DNA from: a virus
Direction: 5' to 3' (one strand)
Virus record (IMG/VR): IMGVR_UViG_3300032285_001011
Coordinates: 1-41,610 of that record
Length of the DNA stretch: 41,610 nt
In this document: positions 16,146-23,967 of the stretch, piece after piece
Layout: each line of letters opens with the position of its first letter
Numbering within the stretch: position 1 is the first letter of the stretch
The notes under the pieces: model-generated
What the model was told of the DNA's origin: nothing
What the model saw: only the letters and a program-made list of their open reading frames with translations
The model's database searches: none
Position numbers and translations under genes: made by a program

Positions 16146-17513
16146 ATGAGTACATATACACCTATTGCTTCTCAAACACTTAGTGGTGCTGTATCAACTG
16201 TTACTTTTACTAGCCTTCCACAAAATTATACTGATTTAATTGTTGTTGGTAATCCAATAGTATCTGCTTCGCTTGATTACAAATGGTATGTAAATGGCGA
16301 TAATACAAGCGGACTTTATAGTCAAACTCGTTTATTAGGTAATGGTTCATCTGCTACATCAGGTAGAACTACTGGTGCTAATTATCTTTATTTAGATGCA
16401 ACAGCACCCGCATCAGGTAGCACTCAAACATTTATTATGAACTTTCAAAATTATGCTAATACTTCAATTTATAAAACTGTATTGGTTAGATACAACGATG
16501 CTGGAAATGAAACTGCTGCAAGAGTAAATTTATGGCGCAATACTAACGCTATAACTTCTATAACAATTTCAACCGATAGTTCTACATTTGCTACAAATTC
16601 TACTTTTACAATTTATGGCGTAGCCGCAGGTAACTCATCAGCCAAAGCATCAGGTGGAAACATTGTTACTACTGATGGCACTTATTGGTATCACGCTTTT
16701 ACTTCTTCAGGAACATTTACACCAAGCGTAGCATTAACTGTTGATTATTTAGTTGTAGCAGGTGGTGGCGGTGGTGGTACTGGCACTCAACCTGGTGCTG
16801 GTGGCGGTGGTGCAGGTGGTCTGCGTTCAACAGTAACTGCAACAGGTGGCGGAGGTTCTTTAGAAACTGCTTTATCTTTAACCGCTAATACTTCTTATAC
16901 AGCAATTATTGGTGCAGGTGGCGCTGGTGGTTCAGCAAGCAGTACACAAATTGGCGTTAATGGCAATAGCTCAACATTTTCTACTATTATTTCAATCGGT
17001 GGTGGCGGTGGTGCTGGCTCAAACAATACCGATACAGTTACTTCACAAAGCGGTGGTAGCGGTGGTGGTGGAGCTAGACCGGGAACAGGCAATACAAGCA
17101 TGGCTGGCGGTTCAGGAACTACTAATCAAGGTTATGCTGGTGGTAACGGAAGACATCAAGCAGGTGTTCGCTCAACTGGCGGTGGTGGTGGTGGTGCTGG
17201 TCAAGCAGGTCAAAATGGTTCTGATTATTCAGCTGCTAATGGTGGTAATGGTGTTCAAATTACTGCGTTAGCTACTGCAACAGGAACTGGTGCTAATAGT
17301 GGTTATTACGCAGGTGGCGGTGGAGATTCTTCTGACGCTGGCGCTGGTTACGGAACTGGCGGATTAGGTGGCGGTGGAAATGGTACTGCTTCAGGAAACG
17401 CAAATGCTGGAATTGCCAACACGGGTGGTGGCGGTGGTGCTGCTAATAATCCAAATACAAATCTTGGTGGTAATGGTGGTTCAGGTATTGTCATTATTAG
17501 GTATGCGGTTTAA
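16146..17513 (+). CDS. Gly-rich tail adhesin, copy 1
   Basis: 455 residues. Residues 1-160 are the paralogous fibre domain (VTFTSLPQNYTDLIVVG ... TFTIYGVAAG). After a short linker, HAFTSSGTFTPSVALTVDYL leads into a low-complexity glycine-rich domain (about 200-455) with many GGGG and GGxG blocks and a final GIVIIRYAV. Such domains can fold as polyglycine-II sandwiches, as in T-even gp38 adhesins. Asn, Ser and Thr in the loops would contact the receptor. Host recognition is inferred. Confidence 0.78.
   Translation: MSTYTPIASQTLSGAVSTVTFTSLPQNYTDLIVVGNPIVSASLDYKWYVNGDNTSGLYSQTRLLGNGSSATSGRTTGANYLYLDATAPASGSTQTFIMNFQNYANTSIYKTVLVRYNDAGNETAARVNLWRNTNAITSITISTDSSTFATNSTFTIYGVAAGNSSAKASGGNIVTTDGTYWYHAFTSSGTFTPSVALTVDYLVVAGGGGGGTGTQPGAGGGGAGGLRSTVTATGGGGSLETALSLTANTSYTAIIGAGGAGGSASSTQIGVNGNSSTFSTIISIGGGGGAGSNNTDTVTSQSGGSGGGGARPGTGNTSMAGGSGTTNQGYAGGNGRHQAGVRSTGGGGGGAGQAGQNGSDYSAANGGNGVQITALATATGTGANSGYYAGGGGDSSDAGAGYGTGGLGGGGNGTASGNANAGIANTGGGGGAANNPNTNLGGNGGSGIVIIRYAV
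16759..17490 (+). repeat. GGT/GGC-rich low-complexity coding repeat, copy 1
   Basis: Imperfect repeats of GGTGGTGGC-type triplets encode the glycine-rich adhesin tip. The G-rich composition stands out against the A+T-rich genome. Homologous repeats in the next gene could recombine and change tip length. Confidence 0.75.
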
Positions 17514-17523
17514 GGGGATATAA

Positions 17524-18912
17524 ATGAGTACAAATTTGACACTTATTGAAACTAAAACTGTAGGTGCTGGTGGTGCTGCAAATATTACTTTTACTTCTAT
17601 TCCATTAACTTATACTGATTTAAAAGTTGTGTATTCATTAAGGCAAACTGATGCTAGTGATGATTTTCGTTTATATTTCAATGGCAATGCTGGCACAAGT
17701 TTATATTCTTACAAAGAAATTTACACAAATAATGGAACAAGTGCTAATTCATTTGGTCGCTCATCATTTAGTTGGATAGACAATGTAAGTAATGACACTA
17801 CTTCAATGACGGCAAATACATTTAATAATGGCGAAATTTATATTACAAATTATGCCAGCACTACACAAAATAAATCATTATCTATTGATGTAGCTGCAGA
17901 AAATAATGCTGCTTCTACTAATATGGCTTTAGTTGGTGGACTTTATGCTAGCAATAATCAAATTACTTCTATAACTTTAGCAACTGCAACTGGTTATGCA
18001 CAATATTCAACAGCCTCTATTTATGGAGTTTCAAATGTTACATCTACACCTAAAGCAACTGGTGGAATGGTTTCACAAGACAATACATATTATTATCATA
18101 CTTTTGTTACTTCAGGTGTTTTTACTCCTACTGTTGCCTTATCTGCTGACATCTTAGTAGTTGCAGGTGGTGGCGGTGGCGGTATGGGTCAATACGCCAA
18201 CACACCTGCTGGCGGTGGTGGTGCCGGCGGATTATTAGGTTTTACATCTCAATCACTTACTACAACTGGTTATTCTGTTACTGTCGGTGCAGGTGGAACG
18301 AAAGGTATTTGGAATAGTTCATCAGGTGGAAGTGCGGCAACTAATGGTGGCAATAGTCAATTTGCTGCATTGACGGCAGCAGTTGGTGGTGGTCGTGGTG
18401 CTGGCTGGTCTGATAACAACACTCCTTTTCCTGCAAATACTGGCGGTTCAGGCGGTGGTGGATATGGACAATTTTCAGGAACAGGTGCAGCAGGAACTTC
18501 AGGTCAAGGAAATGCTGGTGGTTCATCATCATTTAGTGGTAGTGGATATACTTCAGGCGGTGGCGGTGGCGCAGGAGCAGCAGGTGGAAGTGCAACTTCT
18601 ACAACAGTAAGCGGTGCAGGTGGTGTAGGTTCTTCTACTTATTCATCTTGGGGTCTTGCTACATTTACTGGTGAAATAATTAACGGAACTGTTTATTTTG
18701 CTGGTGGTGGCGGAGTATCGGGTGCTTCAGGCGGAGTGCCATCTAGCGGTGGTTATGGTGGCGGTGGAGCAGGTGCTATGCCATCTCCGACAAGTGTTGC
18801 TTATAGCGGTTTAGCAAATACTGGTGGTGGTGGTGGTTCAGGACTTGGCCAAAATTATGCAATAGCAGGTAATGGTGGCTCAGGTGTAATAATAGTTAGA
18901 TATGCGAAATAA
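17524..18912 (+). CDS. Gly-rich tail adhesin, copy 2
   Basis: 462 residues, a full-length paralogue of the preceding gene: the same start domain (ITFTSIPLTYTDLKVVYS ... ASIYGVSNV), the same linker (HTFVTSGVFTPTVALSADIL) and a glycine-rich tip (about 215-462) ending GVIIVRYAK. Loop residues differ strongly from copy 1, as expected of duplicated adhesins diverging to bind different receptors. GGGGAT-type spacing gives a weak ribosome site. Confidence 0.78.
   Translation: MSTNLTLIETKTVGAGGAANITFTSIPLTYTDLKVVYSLRQTDASDDFRLYFNGNAGTSLYSYKEIYTNNGTSANSFGRSSFSWIDNVSNDTTSMTANTFNNGEIYITNYASTTQNKSLSIDVAAENNAASTNMALVGGLYASNNQITSITLATATGYAQYSTASIYGVSNVTSTPKATGGMVSQDNTYYYHTFVTSGVFTPTVALSADILVVAGGGGGGMGQYANTPAGGGGAGGLLGFTSQSLTTTGYSVTVGAGGTKGIWNSSSGGSAATNGGNSQFAALTAAVGGGRGAGWSDNNTPFPANTGGSGGGGYGQFSGTGAAGTSGQGNAGGSSSFSGSGYTSGGGGGAGAAGGSATSTTVSGAGGVGSSTYSSWGLATFTGEIINGTVYFAGGGGVSGASGGVPSSGGYGGGGAGAMPSPTSVAYSGLANTGGGGGSGLGQNYAIAGNGGSGVIIVRYAK
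18166..18890 (+). repeat. GGT/GGC-rich low-complexity coding repeat, copy 2
   Basis: Second run of glycine-coding triplets, encoding the tip of the second adhesin. It is parallel to the block at 16759-17490. Confidence 0.72.
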
Positions 18913-18921
18913 GGAGAAATA

Positions 18922-19266
18922 ATGGCGCACTTTGCAGAAATAGATAAAAACAACATTGTTGTTAGAGTGTTGGTTGTGCCTGATGAGGCAGAAGATAGAG
19001 GACAAGATTACCTAGCCAATGACTTAGGTTTAGGTGGTACTTGGATTCAAACTTCTTATAATGCTCGCATTCGTAAAAATTATGCAGGAGAAGGATTCAC
19101 ATACGATGCAGAGCGTGATGCTTTCATTCCACCAAAGCCTTTTGATTTATGGATATTAAATGAAGAAACTTGTCAATGGGAATCACCTATACCTTATCCA
19201 ACTGATGGAATTGTATATAAATGGAGTGATAACGATAAAGATTGGAAAGCGGTTGTAAATGACTAA
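18922..19266 (+). CDS. conserved fibre-module protein (IRKNYAG family)
   Basis: 114 residues with AAGGAGAAATA upstream. It shows a pattern common in phages of aquatic bacteria: FAEIDKNNIVVRVLVV at the start, then TWIQTSYNARIRKNYAGEGF and DAFIPPKPF, ending with aromatic strands. These proteins are encoded next to fibre genes and are regarded as structural or fibre-assembly proteins; the exact role is not established. It overlaps the next gene by 8 bases. Confidence 0.75.
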   Translation: MAHFAEIDKNNIVVRVLVVPDEAEDRGQDYLANDLGLGGTWIQTSYNARIRKNYAGEGFTYDAERDAFIPPKPFDLWILNEETCQWESPIPYPTDGIVYKWSDNDKDWKAVVND

Positions 19267-19489
19267 TCAAAAAATTGTAGTTGATTGCGCTAAAGGAACT
19301 ATTGCTTATTTACCTTTATCAGCAGCGGAAATAGCAGAGCGTGACCAAGCTGCAGCAGCTTTTGCTGAGGCTGAAGCTAAACGCCAAGCAGATACAGAAG
19401 CATTGGCAAAACTTAAAGAATCTGCAAAAGCTAAGCTAACAGCTGGCAAGCCATTAACCGAAGAAGAAGCTGCCACATTAGTAATCTAA
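19259..19489 (+). CDS. small coiled-coil protein of the fibre operon
   Basis: 76 residues. A short beta start (KIVVDCAKGTIAYLPLS) leads to an Ala/Glu/Lys-rich helix from residue about 22 to 60, likely a coiled coil, and a GKPLTEEEAATLVI end. Small proteins with this layout follow IRKNYAG-type proteins in several phages. A fibre-assembly or chaperone role is plausible but unproven. Confidence 0.65.
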   Translation: MTNQKIVVDCAKGTIAYLPLSAAEIAERDQAAAAFAEAEAKRQADTEALAKLKESAKAKLTAGKPLTEEEAATLVI

Positions 19490-19491
19490 TT

Positions 19492-19551
19492 TTGGCTTAT
19501 ATTGGTTTCTTTTTTGGAATCATTATTGGATACATTTACGGCAAAAACTAA
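19492..19551 (+). CDS. possible 19-residue membrane peptide
   Basis: From a TTG two bases after the preceding stop, 19 codons encode LAYIGFFFGIIIGYIYGKN, a single hydrophobic helix with G-x3-G spacing and a positive end. The stop TAA overlaps the ribosome site of the next gene. There is no clear Shine-Dalgarno. Reported as a candidate because tiny membrane genes are common in this genome and this fills the gap exactly. Confidence 0.3.
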   Translation: MAYIGFFFGIIIGYIYGKN

Positions 19552-19560
19552 GGAGTAGCG

Positions 19561-20676
19561 ATGGCAGTAACAACCTACCGCTACCTATTTGCCGACCTTT
19601 TAACCAATAACATATTAGCTGAATTACCTTTAACGGGAGTTACCTTTACACAGGTACTTAACTCACCCGGCTCTTTAAACGCTCACATGCTTGTATCTGA
19701 TTTGCGTGAAAACTCATTGGATTATGTGAATGCGACCATACCAGCCCGTACTGCAATATATGTAGACAGAAACGGGGTATTGGTCTGGGGAGGCATATTA
19801 TTTGCAAGGCGATATAACGCTTCTGCCCAAAGAATAGAAATAACAGCTAGAGAGTTTGATTCGTATTTTGAGCGTAGAAGAATCTCAACTTCCCAAGCTT
19901 TTAACAATGTAGACCAATTAACCATAGCTGAAACGCTAGTTAATAATGCCCAAGCAGCTACAAATGGAAACATTGGGCTGATAGTGCCTACCAACACATC
20001 AGGCGTATTAGTCAGCCGTGTGTTTTACTCATACGAACTTAAAGACCTTTATTCAGGCATTAAAGATATTGCTACCCAATCTGATGGCTTTGATTTTAAT
20101 GTGGATGTGCAATATGACAGCTCTCAAAATCCAACCAAGATATTAAGGCTTGACTATCCTTATCGTGGCGTTACTTGGAATGCTTCTAGCCCTACAGCAT
20201 TGGTATTTGAATTTCCCGGAAACCTTGTCGATTATGAATACCCTGAAGATGGCTCAATTACAGCTAACGCTATGTTTGGTATCGGACCCGGCTCTAACGA
20301 AGGCAAGCTAATTGCCTCATCTACTGTGCCAGCTCAATGGGCTGCAGGATGGCCGCTACTAGAAGACACCACAACTTACAACGATGTTTATGACTCAACA
20401 CTTTTAACAAACCTTACATCTGCTGAAGTATTTGCTAAACAAAATCCTGTAACAACTGTGAAGGTTGTATTACCTGCTTATGTAGACCCTGTACTTGGTT
20501 CATACAAAACAGGTGACCAATGCTTACTTAGAATTACAGATGACAGATTTCCAAATCAAGGTAGTGGTTATGGCTTGGTTGTTGTTCAACGCATTGTTGC
20601 AATCAATGTTGAGCCAGGCGAAAATGGCCCAGAGCGAGTAACATTAACTTTAGTAAATCCACCACCTACTTCATAG
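19561..20676 (+). CDS. baseplate hub / tail-associated minor tail protein
   Basis: 371 residues with AAGGAGTAGCG before the ATG. N-terminal part YRYLFADLLTNNILAELPL and VLVWGGILFARRYNASAQ resembles the siphovirus ReqiPepy6 gp37/Tal-like hub family (GVLVWGG followed by strands; IEITAREFDSYFERR). Late strands GDQCLLRITDDRF and VNVEPGE-like sequence match the C-terminus of such hubs. It probably forms the tail-tip hub beneath Dit, though it is encoded after the fibres. No peptidase motif was seen. Confidence 0.72.
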   Translation: MAVTTYRYLFADLLTNNILAELPLTGVTFTQVLNSPGSLNAHMLVSDLRENSLDYVNATIPARTAIYVDRNGVLVWGGILFARRYNASAQRIEITAREFDSYFERRRISTSQAFNNVDQLTIAETLVNNAQAATNGNIGLIVPTNTSGVLVSRVFYSYELKDLYSGIKDIATQSDGFDFNVDVQYDSSQNPTKILRLDYPYRGVTWNASSPTALVFEFPGNLVDYEYPEDGSITANAMFGIGPGSNEGKLIASSTVPAQWAAGWPLLEDTTTYNDVYDSTLLTNLTSAEVFAKQNPVTTVKVVLPAYVDPVLGSYKTGDQCLLRITDDRFPNQGSGYGLVVVQRIVAINVEPGENGPERVTLTLVNPPPTS

Positions 20677-20683
20677 GAGCATA

Positions 20684-20896
20684 ATGGCGTTTTACAACCT
20701 ACCTCCTGCTTTATCAACCATTATGGATGAGTTAGATAAAAGACTTCGCAGACTAGAAACTTCTTATAGATTTACTGTACCTACTGTAAGTACAGTACCT
20801 GCTAATTTACGCAACGGAGATATGTATATTCTTTCTTCAAATAGCAAGCTTTACATTTATTACAACGGAACACATCATCAATTAGCTAACCTATAA
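20684..20896 (+). CDS. small tail-tip protein
   Basis: 70 residues. A helical start (LSTIMDELDKRLRRLETSY) is followed by NGDMYILSSNSKLYIYYNG, a variant of the fibre motif found at 14657 and 39567. This suggests a coiled-coil stem with a small beta cap, a typical miniature fibre. Located between the hub and the lysis cassette with AGGAGCATA upstream. Confidence 0.65.
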   Translation: MAFYNLPPALSTIMDELDKRLRRLETSYRFTVPTVSTVPANLRNGDMYILSSNSKLYIYYNGTHHQLANL

Positions 20897-20911
20897 CCCG
20901 AAAGGGCGCAA

Positions 20912-21193
20912 ATGCTTAATAACCTTAGTTTAACTGCCAACTTAGTATGGGCTACATTTGAATCACTTATACTATTAGGCGCAGGAGTAAAATTCTTTTT
21001 TACTATTAAAAGTCGTTTAGACAATATAGAAAACTATACTTACAAGCGTAATGGTGGTTCATCTATGGCTGATGCGTTAGCAAGATTAGAAAAAGCGTTA
21101 AAAGAAAACACAAAGGTTACTCAGGATATAGCTGTTAAATTGGCTAAATTAGAAGGCAAATTTGAACAGCATGTGGATGAGCAAAATGGCTAA
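20912..21193 (+). CDS. membrane-anchored coiled-coil protein, holin-module candidate
   Basis: 93 residues. One hydrophobic segment near residues 8-30 (LVWATFESLILLGAGVKFFF) is followed by a charged helix to the end with heptad spacing. This single-TM plus coiled-coil form occurs beside endolysins in actinophages (DUF2746-like) and may act as holin, pinholin or regulator. The gene ends inside the endolysin start region (8-base overlap with the chosen ATG). A+GGG before the ATG is a fair ribosome site. Confidence 0.6.
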   Translation: MLNNLSLTANLVWATFESLILLGAGVKFFFTIKSRLDNIENYTYKRNGGSSMADALARLEKALKENTKVTQDIAVKLAKLEGKFEQHVDEQNG

Positions 21194-21644
21194 TGTAGTA
21201 GATATAGCCAAAGCTGAAGCTGCAACAGGGGTCAAAGAAGCTGCAAATAATGACACCAAGTATGGCAAATGGTATGGCTTAAACAATGTCAGCTGGTGCG
21301 CCATATTTGTATCTTGGTGCTTTAACCAAGCTGGCTTAGCTGCAAATGTAGCTGCACAAACCAAAAAGGGTTTTGCCTCCTGTGATGCAGGATTAAAGTG
21401 GTTTACCAAAAATAATAAGCTCGTACCCGTTGGGCAAGCCCAAGCAGGGGATATAGCTTTCTTTCAGTTTGATAAAGATGCCGAACCTGACCATGTAGGT
21501 ATAGTGGCTAAAAATGACGGCAAATACCTTTACTGCTATGAGGGCAATACTTCAAGCGGTGATAAAGGCTCACAGTCAAATGGTGATGGGGTATTTATGC
21601 GCAAGCGTGCCTATTCACTTGTTATGGGTGTAGCTCGACCTTAA
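21186..21644 (+). CDS. endolysin, CHAP/NlpC-type amidase or endopeptidase
   Basis: 152 residues from the ATG at 21186; upstream in-frame starts (21162 TTG, 21171 and 21177 ATG) would add up to eight residues. The papain-like catalytic set is visible: Cys38 in VSWCAIFVSWC, His103 in PDHVGIVAK, and Glu119/Asn121 in YEGNTS. The enzyme would cut host peptidoglycan cross-links or stem peptides. There is no cell-wall binding domain or signal peptide, so a holin is needed. It sits between two membrane-protein genes. Confidence 0.85.
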   Translation: MANVVDIAKAEAATGVKEAANNDTKYGKWYGLNNVSWCAIFVSWCFNQAGLAANVAAQTKKGFASCDAGLKWFTKNNKLVPVGQAQAGDIAFFQFDKDAEPDHVGIVAKNDGKYLYCYEGNTSSGDKGSQSNGDGVFMRKRAYSLVMGVARP

Positions 21645-21653
21645 AGGAGAACA

Positions 21654-21908
21654 ATGAAAAAGACCGAAATGCAATGTATGTTGAAGTCATACGCAAGAGG
21701 CGTACTGACCGCAATTACCCCATTGTTAGCTATCCAAAGCACAGATTCAAAGGCATACTTCTTTGCAATAGTAGCTGGTGTAATTGCCCCAGCCATTAGA
21801 GCTGTAGATAAAAACGATGCAGCTTTTGGATTTGTAGCTGATGCTGTAGTAGCAGAAGCTAAGAAAATTTCAGTAGCAAAAAAGGTAGCAAAAAAATCCG
21901 CTAAATAA
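21654..21908 (+). CDS. probable holin
   Basis: 84 residues with AAAGGAGAACA before the ATG. Two hydrophobic stretches, about 15-27 and 34-50 (AYFFAIVAGVIAPAIRAV), and a Lys-rich C-terminus (KKVAKKSAK) give the classic small two-TM holin form. It follows the endolysin directly, as actinophage holins often do. It would form membrane lesions that release the endolysin. Sequence alone cannot exclude another membrane role. Confidence 0.72.
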   Translation: MKKTEMQCMLKSYARGVLTAITPLLAIQSTDSKAYFFAIVAGVIAPAIRAVDKNDAAFGFVADAVVAEAKKISVAKKVAKKSAK

Positions 21909-21926
21909 GCGATTCAATACACAACT

Positions 21927-21989
21927 AGCCCTAGTTCTTCGTGTAGCCTACTCCTAACCATAGGAGGGTTATATGACTGAACTAGGGCT
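21927..21989 (+). promoter_or_regulatory. nested hairpins around the ribosome site of the HTH gene
   Basis: Outer arms AGCCCTAGTTC (21927-21937) and GAACTAGGGCT (21979-21989) are an 11-bp perfect inverted repeat; the second arm lies in codons 3-6 of the next gene. Inner arms CTCCTA (21951-21956) and TAGGAG (21961-21966) bury the Shine-Dalgarno AGGAGG in a stem with a 4-base loop. Together they could shut off translation or act as an attenuator at the end of the late operon. Confidence 0.6.
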
Positions 21990-22242
21990 TCTTTCGCAAT
22001 TAAAGGCAGTTGCAGATGAATCCCCACAGAATAATAATGTCTGTGGCGTTGCTAGGTTTTTGCGAGATTTAAGCGATAAAGAAAAAGCTGAATATGAAGA
22101 GGTATTGGATAACCCCAATATCATGTCTACAAGGCTATCTAAGGTCTTTTATGACAATGGGCATAAAGTAACTTCGTACATGATTCGATACCACCGAAAT
22201 AGATTGGAAGGTCGTGGGTGTAAATGCCCAATTACTAAATGA
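21973..22242 (+). CDS. HTH-type DNA-binding protein of actinophage type
   Basis: 89 residues. Helical with CGVARFLRDLSDKEKAEYEE near 24-43, then a likely helix-turn-helix (MSTRLSKVFYDNGHKVTSYM and IRYHRN) and a C-terminal GCKC. Proteins with this order (CGVARWL...ALA..L...GHKVS...I..HR...C.C) are common in actinophages and of unknown function. It may regulate the switch between modules; its own ribosome site is buried in RNA structure. It overlaps the next gene by 4 bases (ATGA). Confidence 0.7.
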   Translation: MTELGLLSQLKAVADESPQNNNVCGVARFLRDLSDKEKAEYEEVLDNPNIMSTRLSKVFYDNGHKVTSYMIRYHRNRLEGRGCKCPITK

Positions 22243-23270
22243 GCCTAAGCGATGATTTAGCCAACTTGAAAAAAGAGGCTGACCCTGAAATTGCAGAGTT
22301 GCGTAAAGCTTTAATAAACACGCAGAAACAGCTGCAAAAAGCTAAACAAAAAACAGATGAATTAGTAGAGGCTACTTTCAGAGCCGCATACGAAGCTACG
22401 CTATCAATGGGTAGTGTTAAGCCTGTAGCTGTGCCAAAAGTAGATAATCGTAAAAGCAAAGCTGAAGTTGCGCTAATACACGCAACTGATTGGCAAGGTG
22501 CAAAGCGCACTACAAGTTACAACTCAGAAATTATGCGCAAGCGTGTAATGTCATTTGCTGAAAAGGCAGTACGCATTACAGACATCCAACGCAATGACCA
22601 TCCTGTTAAAGATTGTGTTGTTATGTTTGGTGGAGATATGGTGGAAGGCTTGTTCAATTTTCCCGGACAGGTATTTGAAATTGACTCCACACTATTTGAG
22701 CAATATGTAAATGTATCTAGGCTCTGTGTTGATTTTGTTCGCTACATGCTAACCAATTTTGAAAAGGTAACAGTTGTAGCGGAATGGGGAAATCACGGCC
22801 GGATAGGTTCAAAGCGTGACAATGTTCCAAAGAGCGATAACTTTGACCGCATGTGCTACGAGCTATCTAGGCAGCTATTAAGGGATGAAAAAAGATTAAC
22901 TTGGGAAGATTGCCCTGAAGATATACAGCGAGTAGAGATAGGCAATTACAAAGCTTTACTAATACATGGTGACGAAGTGGGTCGTAATGGCTTTGCTTCC
23001 CCTACAGCTATTGTGCAACACGCTAACCGCTGGCGTTCAGGCTCTTATCCCTGGGACTTTAGGGATGTTTACATTGGGCATTACCACACCCACGCTGAGT
23101 GGCCTATGGCTAATGGGCAAGGCTCGGTATATCAAACAGGCTCAACTGAGTCTGATAATAGGTATGCCCGTGACCTTTTAGCTGCATCCGCCACCCCATC
23201 CCAAAGGCTTCACTTTGTAGACCCCGTAAAGGGCAGGGTTACCGCAGCGTACAAGGTGTGGTTGGACTAG
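22239..23270 (+). CDS. calcineurin-like metallophosphoesterase
   Basis: 343 residues. After a coiled-coil start (about 5-45) come the family's metal-binding motifs in order: HATDWQG, FGGDMVEG, EWGNHGRIG, LIHGDEVG and IGHYHTHAEW. These give the usual two-metal site for hydrolysing phosphodiesters or phosphomonoesters. Similar proteins are frequent in actinophages, near replication genes; the substrate is unknown, DNA or a nucleotide being likely. Translation is coupled to the preceding gene. Confidence 0.87.
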   Translation: MSLSDDLANLKKEADPEIAELRKALINTQKQLQKAKQKTDELVEATFRAAYEATLSMGSVKPVAVPKVDNRKSKAEVALIHATDWQGAKRTTSYNSEIMRKRVMSFAEKAVRITDIQRNDHPVKDCVVMFGGDMVEGLFNFPGQVFEIDSTLFEQYVNVSRLCVDFVRYMLTNFEKVTVVAEWGNHGRIGSKRDNVPKSDNFDRMCYELSRQLLRDEKRLTWEDCPEDIQRVEIGNYKALLIHGDEVGRNGFASPTAIVQHANRWRSGSYPWDFRDVYIGHYHTHAEWPMANGQGSVYQTGSTESDNRYARDLLAASATPSQRLHFVDPVKGRVTAAYKVWLD

Positions 23271-23292
23271 CAACACGCCCGAAAGCTGGTTC

Positions 23293-23321
23293 TTGCAATA
23301 GCTTACGCTTTTGCCTATATT
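23293..23321 (+). promoter_or_regulatory. promoter P1 (TTGCAA-17-TATATT)
   Basis: -35 TTGCAA at 23293-23298 and -10 TATATT at 23316-23321 with a 17-base spacer. It lies just after the phosphoesterase gene, upstream of a 57-codon gene. Its sequence matches promoter P2 (28223-28251) without gaps, including the spacer TTACGCTTTT. Confidence 0.7.
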
Positions 23322-23331
23322 TATGCCATGA

Positions 23332-23350
23332 GGTTCTGAACGGCAGAACC
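23332..23350 (+). promoter_or_regulatory. leader hairpin downstream of P1
   Basis: GGTTCTG (23332-23338) pairs with CAGAACC (23344-23350) around the loop AACGG, just before the GGAGG ribosome site of the next gene. P2 has a similar hairpin with GAACC/GGTTC arms and an AACGG-containing loop. Confidence 0.6.
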
Positions 23351-23369
23351 GAATGGAGGCAAAACAGTA

Positions 23370-23543
23370 ATGAATAAAGAACAAGCAATGCAAAAAGCAC
23401 AAGAGCTAATTGCTAAATATCCTGATTGCAAAAATGTTAGCGATTTGATTGATACTGCAGTTGCTCACAATGAGTTTAAAACTAATGAAGAAGGCATGGC
23501 GGTTTGGGGCAGAGTTTGTCGTTTATTGCCACAAAAAAATTAA
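23370..23543 (+). CDS. small acidic/helical early protein (57 aa)
   Basis: 57 residues starting MNKEQAMQKAQELIAKYPDC, with TGGAGG about 12 bases before the ATG. It is largely helical with two Cys and an aromatic VWGRVCRLLPQKN end. It stands alone between promoter P1 with its hairpin and a strong terminator, so it is probably expressed as its own short transcript, like early host-takeover genes. No family recognised. Confidence 0.65.
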   Translation: MNKEQAMQKAQELIAKYPDCKNVSDLIDTAVAHNEFKTNEEGMAVWGRVCRLLPQKN

Positions 23544-23564
23544 ACTGTTCTTTCTTAACTCCGT

Positions 23565-23607
23565 CACAAATACCCTCATCTGACTAGGCAGGTGGGGGTT
23601 ATTTGTG
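23565..23607. terminator. strong hairpin between convergent genes
   Basis: CACAAATACCC (23565-23575) pairs with GGGTTATTTGTG (23596-23607), 11 bp with a one-base bulge, followed by TTTTCT. It lies between a + strand gene ending at 23543 and a - strand gene ending at 23654, so it can serve both directions. Confidence 0.75.
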
Positions 23608-23653
23608 TTTTCTAAATACTTTTTCTAAAAATATAGCAATACGCATTAAAAAG

Positions 23654-23845
23654 TTATTCATCTATATCTTCCTCTTCAGGAATTGCTATATTAAATAAAT
23701 CTATATTATTGTTCTTCATAGTATTTACAGCCATAATAAATGCTGTAGAAGCCCGATTAACTAGGTCTGTAACCGCATCGGGATAGCTCTCGCTTGATTG
23801 TATTTCTACGCTTAATTCGTAAGCTTTAATTTTTATATTTATCAT
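23654..23845 (-). CDS. small conserved protein on the minus strand
   Basis: 63 residues. Upstream on the minus strand, AAAGG lies about seven bases before the ATG. The protein reads as a beta strand then a helix (YPDAVTDLVNRASTAFIMAV followed by an acidic end PEEEDIDE), a pattern I associate with short actinophage proteins of unknown function. One of only two minus-strand genes, facing a bidirectional terminator; it may be divergently controlled from the same region as the annealing gene. Confidence 0.65.
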   Translation of the reverse strand: MINIKIKAYELSVEIQSSESYPDAVTDLVNRASTAFIMAVNTMKNNNIDLFNIAIPEEEDIDE

Positions 23846-23933
23846 GGCTAACCTTTTCTGTAGCCTCCTATTATCTCATAACACGCCTATTGCGATACTT
23901 GCTTTTAGTCAGCCCATTACCTTACCTTTAGCT

Positions 23934-23951
23934 TACAGTTATTTAACTGTA
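23934..23951. promoter_or_regulatory. 18-bp palindrome, operator candidate
   Basis: TACAGTTATTTAACTGTA is a perfect inverted repeat (8-base arms, TT centre) 16 bases before the ATG at 23968. It lies in the divergent intergenic region between the minus-strand gene and the recombination operon. It suits a dimeric repressor site, or an RNA hairpin just before the AAGGAGG ribosome site. Confidence 0.6.
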
Positions 23952-23967
23952 CTAAAAAGGAGGCAGT

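Noticed and set aside
16759-18890. Possible CRISPR or tandem array in the G-rich repeats
   Set aside because: The repeats are glycine codons in frame with no constant repeat-spacer unit.
20782-20797. 16-bp palindrome TACTGTAAGTACAGTA
   Set aside because: Lies in mid-gene and comes from repeated Thr-Val codons; no promoter nearby.
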